From the NCBI GenBank assembly GCA_938023705.1, contig CALJDJ010000045.1, positions 1 through 19,701 of the forward strand: a stretch of 19,701 nucleotides of DNA, read 5' to 3'. The notes under the pieces are model-generated. The model was not told the origin of the DNA, ran no database searches, and saw only the letters and a list, made by a program, of their open reading frames with translations. Shown here one piece after another: positions 14,216 through 19,701 of this stretch. The position numbers were made by a program, and so were the translations under genes. Source of the DNA: an uncultured Collinsella sp. GTDB lineage: Bacteria; Actinomycetota; Coriobacteriia; Coriobacteriales; Coriobacteriaceae. Numbering within the stretch: position 1 is the stretch's first letter; each line of letters starts with the position of its first letter.

Positions 14216-14914
14216 TTAGGCGGCGCTGGTTTCTTTGTATTCGAAGACTGGTTCTAGGAGGTCTTCGATGTTGCAGTGGAGGGCTTTTGCTATGGCTCTT
14301 ACGCTTGTAACCGAAGCTTCATTGATGTTTCTCTGGCGCTGCTCGTACATTTGGATTGAGCGGAGTGACACACCCGATTCGTATGCCAGATCTTGTTGGG
14401 TTTTCTTGAGCCTCTTTCTTGCTAACGCAAGTTTGGTTTGCCTGGACGCTTTTTTCGCCATATCGCAGACGAGGCGAGCCACGCGTTCCTCCGAGGCTTC
14501 GTGCCAGGGGTAGTACAGACTGCGTAGCACATCGAATGGAACGACATGCAGCAAATCTTCGAAAGACTCTCCTAGGCGCCACTGAAGGTATGCCAATATC
14601 CAGCCTGTCCAATATTCCGGTGTCTTTTCGAATCGGTAGGTTCGATTTGGCATCGGCCTTGATTGATAGCCGGACCTTTCGGCAATGAGCGCGAACAACT
14701 CAACGCCCGATTTTCCCGATACGACCCATGCGTTGCCGCGTTCGAACTCGCGAGCTACGCCGCTCAGGCAAAAGAGTTCAGCAACTTCCGATCCTTCTGC
14801 TCCATAATCGTTAATGGCATAGTCAAAGCAGTCGCCGAGGTTGTTCATTGCATCCTCAAGGTAGTAGGCGGGGTATGTCCTACTCGGCCCACAATCCGTT
14901 AACTCTTGGATCAT
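14216..14914 (-). CDS. HTH (XRE-type) antitoxin-like protein paired with a DUF3990-like toxin
   Basis: 232 aa from ATG 14914, preceded by AGGGAGG. The N-terminal part (about 1-75) has YYLEDAMNNLGDCFDYAIND, LFCLSGVAREFERGN and SGKSGVELFALI, a pattern I recall from proteins encoded beside DUF3990 toxins in Firmicutes; the middle (about 88-135) is rich in aromatics and may be a structural or toxin-binding part. Residues about 158-222 are an XRE/Cro-type helix-turn-helix: LARKRLKKTQQDLAYESGVSLRSIQMYEQRQRNINEASVTSVRAIAKALHC. It overlaps the upstream toxin-like gene by 35 bases, indicating coupled translation. Likely role: neutralise the toxin and repress the operon through the dyads at 15580-15626. 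The pairing is well supported by arrangement; the activity is inferred. Confidence 0.75.
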   Translation of the reverse strand: MIQELTDCGPSRTYPAYYLEDAMNNLGDCFDYAINDYGAEGSEVAELFCLSGVAREFERGNAWVVSGKSGVELFALIAERSGYQSRPMPNRTYRFEKTPEYWTGWILAYLQWRLGESFEDLLHVVPFDVLRSLYYPWHEASEERVARLVCDMAKKASRQTKLALARKRLKKTQQDLAYESGVSLRSIQMYEQRQRNINEASVTSVRAIAKALHCNIEDLLEPVFEYKETSAA

Positions 14915-15563
14915 TTAAATCAACCCTCCCTGCCATCAAATTCCTAATGTCGACACCATCAGAGTCAAATCCGTTTACCGTATCCAGGTACTTTCGTCGA
15001 GCGTTCTGTTCTCGCTCAAATCGTTTGGGATAAAACTCAGCTCCCGAGGCCTGCTTCCAATCGCAGAATGTAATTGCCGAAAAAGCACGCTCGCTCATAA
15101 GCGCATATTGAATTCCCAAATCCCCCAAAAACATAATGCGCTGCAATTGCCTGAGCGAGATCATGCCGTTGACAAACTGTCTTGCAAACGAAAAGTAGGA
15201 ATCGTCAGCGCGATAGCCTCGAATAACGTCATAGGGAGAAATATCAATCAGGCAGTTATCCAGCAGATAACGAAGCCCCTCGCGTGCTACTGGCGTTGAA
15301 ACATTGAACTCTCTGTTATTCGCCAGAATTGCAAGCCAGTTGAGAATCGAGAACTCACCTGATTCCAAATCCAAAATCGCAAGGCCATCTAAATCAAGCT
15401 CATATCGATTGGCAATGCCATCAGACTCGGTCCGGCATGCCCATTCCATTGCCATTTCCTCATGTGGCGTGCAATAAAACCCGCGCCCATAGTCATTGAA
15501 TTGCCTGCATTTATCCAACGATGGATGCTCGACAACAACCTCCGACCCGTGCCAAAGCTCCAT
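14880..15563 (-). CDS. DUF3990-like protein, putative ADP-ribosyltransferase-fold toxin
   Basis: 227 aa. Start ATG 15563 is fixed by TAGGAGG immediately upstream. The N-terminus MELWHGSEVVVEHPSLDKCRQFNDYGRGFYCTPHEEMAMEWA matches the DUF3990 pattern: H/Y-G-S strand, D-Y/F-G-x-G-F-Y-x-T loop, then a helix ending in W-A. This resembles the NAD-binding face of ADP-ribosyltransferase-like domains. Further on, DVIRGYRADDSYFSFARQF (about 112-130) is the family's second conserved block. No signal peptide or membrane helix is seen, so it acts in the cytoplasm. It is the first gene of a two-gene unit with an HTH protein, a classic toxin-antitoxin layout. The AT-rich composition suggests horizontal transfer. 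The target of modification, if any, is unknown, and the fold assignment is from motif memory. Confidence 0.72.
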   Translation of the reverse strand: MELWHGSEVVVEHPSLDKCRQFNDYGRGFYCTPHEEMAMEWACRTESDGIANRYELDLDGLAILDLESGEFSILNWLAILANNREFNVSTPVAREGLRYLLDNCLIDISPYDVIRGYRADDSYFSFARQFVNGMISLRQLQRIMFLGDLGIQYALMSERAFSAITFCDWKQASGAEFYPKRFEREQNARRKYLDTVNGFDSDGVDIRNLMAGRVDLNDPRVNGLWAE

Positions 15564-15579
15564 ATCGACCTCCTAAAAA

Positions 15580-15626
15580 ATATCACCCCAGTGATAGTTT
15601 ACCAATAACTATCACTGGGGTGATAT
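15580..15626 (-). promoter_or_regulatory. Paired operator dyads of the toxin-antitoxin unit
   Basis: 15580-15599 and 15607-15626 are a perfect 20-bp inverted repeat with a 7-base spacer. Each arm is itself a dyad: TATCAC-CCCA-GTGATA (15581-15596) and TATCAC-TGGG-GTGATA (15610-15625), with centres 29 bp apart, nearly three helical turns. The set lies just upstream of the toxin-gene ribosome binding site and overlaps the only reasonable promoter space (TTGGTA about 15601-15606 with a -10 near 15580-15585 on the minus strand). This fits two dimers of the HTH protein repressing the operon. Confidence 0.75.
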
Positions 15627-15657
15627 AGATGAGAGCTTTTGAGGGGTTGCAGCCCGA

Positions 15658-16248
15658 TTAGAGGCAGGCCTCGGCGATGCGGCGCTTGAGTTCATCGATG
15701 CCGGTGCCGGTCTGGGAGCTTGTGATGATTACGTTTTCGGCCGGGACGTTGAGCTGCTTTTTGATGGCTGCCGCCTGGCGGGCCTGCTGGGTGCGGCTGA
15801 GCTTGTCGGCTTTGGTGAGGCAGACGATAAAGTTGAACTCGTTGCCCTGCAGGTAGTCGATCATGTCATGATCGAGCTTGCTGGGGTCGTGACGAATGTC
15901 CACCAGCGAGACGACCAAGTTAAAGCTGCGCTCGGAGTCGAAAAAGTCGCCGATAAGCTCGGCCCAGCGGTCGCGCTCGGCCTTAGAACGACGGGCGAAA
16001 CCATAGCCCGGCAGGTCGACGAAGTGCACGTCGTCGGCCTCGAAGAAATTGATGTTGCTTGTCTTGCCCGGTGTGCTCGAAACCTTGACCAGGTTCTTGC
16101 GGCCAAAGAGCTTGTTCATAATCGACGACTTGCCCACGTTGGAGCGGCCGACAAAGCTCACCTCGGGACAGGTGGACTCGGGAATCTGCGAAACCTTGCC
16201 GTAGCTGGCGACGAACTTGGCAAGCTGGTAGTTAATGGAATCGGCCAT
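15658..16248 (-). CDS. engB: Ribosome biogenesis GTP-binding protein EngB (YsxC/YihA)
   Basis: 196 aa from ATG 16248, chosen over a GTG six bases upstream because AAGGAG lies 5 bases before it. GTPase motifs: G1 GRSNVGKSS (about 34-42), the G2 threonine in SSTPGKT, G3 DLPGYG, G4 TKAD, G5 SSQTG. The ARRSKAERDRWAELIGDF segment after G3 is typical of the family. EngB helps late assembly of the 50S subunit and is usually essential. It lies 38 bases downstream of mtnN on the same strand and probably shares its transcript. Its stop is about 30 bases from the TA operator region, so the AT-rich module was inserted directly behind this essential gene. Confidence 0.95.
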   Translation of the reverse strand: MADSINYQLAKFVASYGKVSQIPESTCPEVSFVGRSNVGKSSIMNKLFGRKNLVKVSSTPGKTSNINFFEADDVHFVDLPGYGFARRSKAERDRWAELIGDFFDSERSFNLVVSLVDIRHDPSKLDHDMIDYLQGNEFNFIVCLTKADKLSRTQQARQAAAIKKQLNVPAENVIITSSQTGTGIDELKRRIAEACL

Positions 16249-16286
16249 GGACACTCCTTGGTCGTAGGTTCTTACAAAAGAGCGCG

Positions 16287-17027
16287 CTATTGCGCAGCAG
16301 CAATGCGGCGGACGATATCGAGCGTGATGTCACTTGCGACACGCGCGTACTCGAACAGATCGAACTCTCGGTCGCAAATTGCATCGTACGCCTCGTCACA
16401 ATTATCGCTGATAGCGCGCAACACCAGGCAATCGACACCATTTTTGGTTGCGACATGGGCAATTGCCGCGCCCTCCATGCCGACACAATCGGCATGCGTC
16501 GCCTCGATAGCGTCGTTGCGCATGGCGATGCCCGTCACAAAGCGGTTACCCGTGGCAATCGTGCCGACCAGGAACTGCTTGGTGCCCTCGTTCGAAGCGA
16601 CTGCATTTGTCGAAGCGTCGACAAACCCACGCTCAGCAAGCACGTCGGCGGCAATATCGACCAGCGCGGGCGTCGAGCCAAACTCCTCAAGCCCCGGTGC
16701 GGACTCGGCGATAAGCGCGGTATCGGTATCCAGATAGCGCAGGCGTTTGCCAATGACCACGTCGTCGATATGGAGCTTGGGGTTCAAACCGCCCGCAATG
16801 CCCGAAAACACAACAGCCTGCGGAGCATACTTGCTAATGAGGTGCTGTGTTGCAGCGGCGGCGTTCACCGTGCCCATGCCCGCCGTTGTGGCGACAACTG
16901 TCAGGCCGTCGAGCTCACCGCTCACAACGGTCAAGCCTGCCTCCCGTGCCTCGCAAACGTCGCTCAGCTCTTCCTTAATCTGCATGATCTCTTTTTCGAG
17001 CGCACCGATAATCGCGATGGTAGCCAT
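16287..17027 (-). CDS. mtnN: 5'-methylthioadenosine/S-adenosylhomocysteine nucleosidase
   Basis: Hydrolyses MTA and SAH to adenine and the ribose thioether, serving methionine salvage and the activated methyl cycle. 246 aa from ATG 17027 (TTTGGGGAAT just upstream; a TTG 12 bases earlier is less likely). It starts MATIAIIGALEKEIMQIKEEL with the family's early catalytic Glu, then TTAGMGTVNAAAATQHLI, VFSGIAGGLNPKLHIDDVVIG, the ribose-binding VGMEGAAIAHV and the catalytic Asp region LRAISDNCDE. Length and motifs are typical. The segment CDEAYDAICDREFDLFEYA is slightly longer than in E. coli Pfs. It heads a likely two-gene unit with engB. No homocysteine gene (such as luxS) lies nearby. Confidence 0.93.
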   Translation of the reverse strand: MATIAIIGALEKEIMQIKEELSDVCEAREAGLTVVSGELDGLTVVATTAGMGTVNAAAATQHLISKYAPQAVVFSGIAGGLNPKLHIDDVVIGKRLRYLDTDTALIAESAPGLEEFGSTPALVDIAADVLAERGFVDASTNAVASNEGTKQFLVGTIATGNRFVTGIAMRNDAIEATHADCVGMEGAAIAHVATKNGVDCLVLRAISDNCDEAYDAICDREFDLFEYARVASDITLDIVRRIAAAQ

Positions 17028-17105
17028 ACCATTCCCCAAACCTATACGAAATTCTCAACCACGGTATGGTACCAGCATTTTGTTTGACCTCGCCAAACGA
17101 ACACG

Positions 17106-17258
17106 CTAAGCCAGTGCAGCTCGCGTATCAAACAGCGCCTTTGCAATCGCGGCCGTAACCTCACTCGAGCGGTCGCTCCACGGCATCGATGTCATGACGC
17201 TCATGACATAGGTACGGCCATCGATGTCGATAGCTGGCATTTCTTTCCAAAGATATTC
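17106..17258 (-). pseudogene. C-terminal remnant of a serine hydrolase (class A beta-lactamase-like)
   Basis: On the minus strand the last ~50 codons before a stop at 17106-17108 read EMPAIDIDGRTYVMSVMTSMPWSDRSSEVTAAIAKALFDTRAALA, resembling the closing beta-strand and terminal helix of secreted serine hydrolases related to class A beta-lactamases. Upstream there is no catalytic SxxK region. The frame instead runs into unrelated sequence and a large palindrome at 17345-17409. I read it as the tail of a decayed gene. The resemblance rests on a short segment, so another family is possible. Confidence 0.4.
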
Positions 17259-17344
17259 AGTCGCGTTTGAGGTGTCTCTAAACAATAAACAGGCGTTTCT
17301 ATGCAAAAGCACCGATTCCGTTGCGCATCTTTGCCCAAAACGCA

Positions 17345-17409
17345 GTTGCGGTGAAATAGTTCCTGTTTGGGCGGCATAAGCCGAAAAACAAGAACTATTC
17401 CACCGCAAC
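17345..17409. repeat. 65-bp palindrome near the serine-hydrolase remnant
   Basis: Arms 17345-17368 and 17386-17409 pair at 22 of 24 positions (GTTGCGGTG, AATAGTTC and TGTTT are shared). The stem resumes inside the 17-base loop as CGGC-ATAA-GCCG. It encodes nothing and sits about 85 bp upstream of the remnant gene tail, in sequence that has replaced its body. Its form is that of a dispersed palindromic repeat. Confidence 0.8.
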
Positions 17410-17446
17410 TTGACGGGGCTCCTTAGCAATCAACTAGGTGCCCGGG

Positions 17447-17479
17447 GGCACTCATTTAAGTCTGTCCCCAATGAGTGCC
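17447..17479 (-). terminator. Hairpin at the 3' end of pflA
   Basis: GGCACTCATT (17447-17456) and AATGAGTGCC (17470-17479) form a perfect 10-bp stem with loop TAAGTCTGTCCCC, ending one base from the pflA stop codon. The loop carries CTGTCCC, as in the 54-bp repeat family, and the position against a stop codon is also the same. There is no T-run after it on the minus strand. Confidence 0.6.
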
Positions 17480-17480
17480 G

Positions 17481-18299
17481 CTAGCCGATGGCGTTTTTGA
17501 GTTCCACACGGCGCTTTTTCATGCCCGTCATGACTGCGTTGCGCAGCTCGGGCATGCGCGCGGTATCCATCTGAGGCACACCCTCCAGCTTATAGGGAAT
17601 GCCCAGTTGCTCGTACTTGACGACACCCATCGTGTGATACGGCAGCATCTCCAAACCCACCACGTTGTGCCATGGAGCGATCAGGCGACCGAGCTTCTCG
17701 CATTCCTCCACCGTATCGGTGATACCCGGCACTACCACGTGGCGAATAACAACCTTAATCTTGCGACGCGCAAGCTCATCGCCAAACGCCAGGATGCGCG
17801 CAGGATCGCAACCGGTTAGCTTTTTATGCTCAGCCGGATCGGCGTGTTTAATGTCGAGCAGCACCATATCAGTCTCGTTGAGCACAGCATCGAACTTCTC
17901 GGGGTGGTTGGGGTCAAACGCATATCCGCAGCTGTCAAGGCAGGTATGCACGCGGCCATCGGGGTTGTTGTGCATTGCACGGAACAGGTCGGCCAAAAAC
18001 TCGGGCTGCAGAAGCGGCTCGCCGCCCGAAACCGTAATTCCGCCGCTGCGGTAAAACTCATGATTGCTCTGGAACTCGTCCATCAGGTGCTCGACGGTCA
18101 CCATCGTGCCGCCGTTAACCGACCAGGTATCGGGATTGTGGCAATACGCGCAGCGCATGGGACAGCCCTGGACAAACACTACGAAGCGGATGCCGGGTCC
18201 GTCGACCGTACCCATCGTTTCAATCGAATGTACGCGGCCCAGGGCAAACGCGGAGTCCTCGGGACGAGCGTCCACACCCTCGAGCGTCATCTCAGCCAT
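17481..18299 (-). CDS. pflA: Pyruvate formate-lyase activating enzyme (radical SAM)
   Basis: 272 aa from ATG 18299 (AAGG about 9 bases upstream); ATG 18320 would add 7 residues but has no ribosome binding site. The radical-SAM cluster motif CPMRCAYC (Cys about 46, 50 and 53) follows VDGPGIRFVVFVQG, as in PflA. Then come HNPDTW, GGITVSGGEPLLQPEFL, HTCLDSCGY, VLLDIKHADPAEHKKLTG and VIRHVVVPGITDT, all PflA-like. The enzyme makes the glycyl radical on pyruvate formate-lyase under anaerobic conditions, supporting a fermentative life. The pflB gene is not beside it in this window, which is unusual but not rare. A poor -10 (TAGAAT, 18349-18354 minus strand) is the only promoter sign. Confidence 0.93.
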   Translation of the reverse strand: MAEMTLEGVDARPEDSAFALGRVHSIETMGTVDGPGIRFVVFVQGCPMRCAYCHNPDTWSVNGGTMVTVEHLMDEFQSNHEFYRSGGITVSGGEPLLQPEFLADLFRAMHNNPDGRVHTCLDSCGYAFDPNHPEKFDAVLNETDMVLLDIKHADPAEHKKLTGCDPARILAFGDELARRKIKVVIRHVVVPGITDTVEECEKLGRLIAPWHNVVGLEMLPYHTMGVVKYEQLGIPYKLEGVPQMDTARMPELRNAVMTGMKKRRVELKNAIG

Positions 18300-18417
18300 T
18301 CCCGCTACCTTGCCTCTCATTGGTTTTAGTTACATAAATGCCAGAGCCATTCTAGCCCATACGCATGATGGTGAAACGGTTTAGTGGTCAATTGGGTTGT
18401 TCTATTTGGCCCCACAC

Positions 18418-18454
18418 AAAAGCGGCGGGAAGGTTGTCACAACCCACCCGCCGC
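18418..18454 (-). terminator. Intrinsic terminator after the DegV gene
   Basis: On the minus strand GCGGCGGG (complement of 18447-18454) pairs with CCCGCCGC (complement of 18422-18429) and is followed by TTTTG. An inner stem GGTTGT/ACAACC extends the hairpin. It lies about 30 bases after the DegV stop and separates it from pflA. Confidence 0.8.
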
Positions 18455-18485
18455 CGAGGCAATAGCTATCGATAGACGCCAGGCC

Positions 18486-19340
18486 TTACGCCTTGAGCGT
18501 GAGCACCGCGCCGAAGGCGGTCGGGCCGCAATGGCTCGAGATGACGCCGCCGACCTGAGTCCAGGTAACGTCCTTAAAGCCCAGGTCGTGCGCATAGACT
18601 TCCATATCGTCGCGCAGCTCCTCGGAAAGGCCCACTGAATACGCCAAACCAATGTGCGAGTAATCAATATCGCCCTTCGCAACCATGTGGTCAATAAAGG
18701 CACGGGCACACTTGAGCATAGAACCGCGGAACTTCTTGGTCGCCACGAATTTACCGCCCGTCACCTCGATGCAGGGCTTAATCTTGAGCAGGTGGGCGCC
18801 AAGGAATGCCACGTTGGACAGACGACCGCCCGCCTTAAGGAAGGCAAGGTCGGTAGGAACAAAGCCCAACAGCACGCGGTCCATGACGGAATTCGTAAAT
18901 GCAAAGATCTCGTCGACGGTGGCATCGGGGTGGGCCTCGATGTATTTGGCAGTCTCGACGACAACGAGCGACTGGCCTACCGAGACAAAGCGCGTGTCCA
19001 TGGAGAACACGTAGTCGCGCCCCTGGGCCGCAATCTTCGAGGACTGATGCGAACAGGTCGTGGCCTCGGAATATGCAAGATGCAAAATGGTCGCGTCGGG
19101 CTGCTCGGCATGAATGCGGTCGTACACGTGAGCAAAATCCGCAGGCGAGCAGCCACTGGTCTTGGGCATAACGCCAAACTCGTTACAGCGCGAGTAAATC
19201 TCGAGCGGATCGATCGAACCGTCCTCGACGGTCTCGTCACCAATCGTGACATGCATGGGTACACGCATGATGCCATAGCGTTCGCAGAGCTCCGGCGTCA
19301 CATCCGAACCAGACTCAACCACGATTACGTACTTGCCCAT
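18486..19340 (-). CDS. DegV family fatty-acid-binding protein
   Basis: 284 aa from ATG 19340 (an ATG two codons earlier, at 19346, is closer to the GAGATGGG segment and equally possible). It begins MGKYVIVVESGSDVTPELCERYGI, the DegV N-terminal strand, with VPMHVTIGDETVEDG next, then MPKTSGCSPADFAHVYDRI (fatty-acid headgroup loop), LHLAYSEATTCSHQSSKIAA, FVPTDLAFLKAGGRLSNVAFLGAHLLKIKPCIEV and the C-terminal GGVISSHCGPTAFGAV. These proteins bind long-chain fatty acids for the FakA/FakB kinase system in Gram-positive bacteria. Whether this one serves as FakB is inferred; no fakA is adjacent. It has its own terminator and is probably monocistronic. Confidence 0.9.
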   Translation of the reverse strand: MGKYVIVVESGSDVTPELCERYGIMRVPMHVTIGDETVEDGSIDPLEIYSRCNEFGVMPKTSGCSPADFAHVYDRIHAEQPDATILHLAYSEATTCSHQSSKIAAQGRDYVFSMDTRFVSVGQSLVVVETAKYIEAHPDATVDEIFAFTNSVMDRVLLGFVPTDLAFLKAGGRLSNVAFLGAHLLKIKPCIEVTGGKFVATKKFRGSMLKCARAFIDHMVAKGDIDYSHIGLAYSVGLSEELRDDMEVYAHDLGFKDVTWTQVGGVISSHCGPTAFGAVLTLKA

Positions 19341-19701
19341 TATCATCACAACCCATCTCGACGTTGGCTTTTGAATATGTGACGCACGTCCGCCGTCCTG
19401 CTGCAGAACAGCCTCCAAGCGCCAAAGAGACGCCGCCCCTTGCACACAACAAAGGACAGCGTCTCCCTGGAAAACTCCGTGCTTATCTGAGATTCTACAC
19501 GGTTTATTAAGGAGTGTTACTTATTCCGCAAACGGTAGCTATACGCGATAAGCGGTAGCCACCAAGAAAGTATCCCATGCGCCCAACCTCTCAGGAGAGT
19601 TCCGCCTAAAGGGTGACTACACAGGACCCCCGCCGGGCCGCTTTGGGCTACTTTCCAAAACATTCCGCAGCACGCAAAGGGCTCCGCCGCGCGAAGCGCG
19701 C
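19341..19701. other. Non-coding end of window, upstream of the DegV gene
   Basis: No supported gene. A 7-bp inverted repeat (GAGACGC 19427-19433, GCGTCTC 19459-19465) would form a stem in the DegV leader if transcription starts from a -10-like TAGAAT on the minus strand (19492-19497); its -35 is poor. CTCTCAGGAGAG near 19598-19609 is a small perfect hairpin. The last 30 bases are a GC-rich palindromic run (GCGCG-AAG-CGCGC). I cannot say what lies beyond. Confidence 0.35.

Noticed and set aside
19590..19660. Glycine riboswitch suggested by CTCTCAGG and GGAGAG
   Set aside because: The two motifs overlap in one small hairpin in the wrong order, and no aptamer with the other conserved segments can be built around them.

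Overview
The window looks like chromosome from a high-GC member of the Coriobacteriia. Collinsella is the best guess, from protein style, codon use and the many intergenic hairpins; this rests on recollection, not on a search. Two stretches are visibly more AT-rich than the rest and read as acquired DNA: positions 1 to about 909, and about 14100-15640.

Layout. 1-909 is the broken end of a Tn916-like conjugative element of Firmicutes type: a leader-like short ORF, a hairpin, an Orf7-like sigma factor and an Orf8-like gene cut after 26 codons. Next, on the minus strand, comes an ABC exporter operon (ATPase then FtsX-type permease, 971-4443), bracketed by two inverted copies of a 54-bp repeat. 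4645-5353 holds a GyrI-like protein gene with a LexA-type operator in front of it. 5523-6773 is a ClC-type channel gene split by one in-frame TAG. It is followed by four tandem 62-bp units with palindromic cores, a third copy of the 54-bp repeat, and the remnant of a sensor histidine kinase. A methylated-DNA repair transferase gene (7538-8113) is followed by 520 bp without genes that contains a 172-bp element with perfect 27-bp terminal inverted repeats.

8635-13928 is the aspartate-family amino-acid block: asd and lysC on the minus strand, thrC and thrB diverging on the plus strand. Together they supply aspartate kinase, aspartate-semialdehyde dehydrogenase, homoserine kinase and threonine synthase; homoserine dehydrogenase is not in the window. 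Large imperfect palindromes sit on both sides of thrB (12928-13029 and 13952-14078).

14216-15626 is a likely toxin-antitoxin module: a DUF3990-like, ADP-ribosyltransferase-fold protein and an overlapping HTH protein, preceded by two 16-bp operator-like dyads that form a perfect 20-bp inverted repeat. Housekeeping genes on the minus strand follow: engB, mtnN, a decayed serine-hydrolase tail, pflA and a DegV-family gene. The last 360 bp contain no gene I can support.

The most notable points are the TA module with its paired operators, the SOS-type operator before a GyrI-like gene, and the unusual number and variety of palindromic intergenic elements, several of them next to decayed genes.
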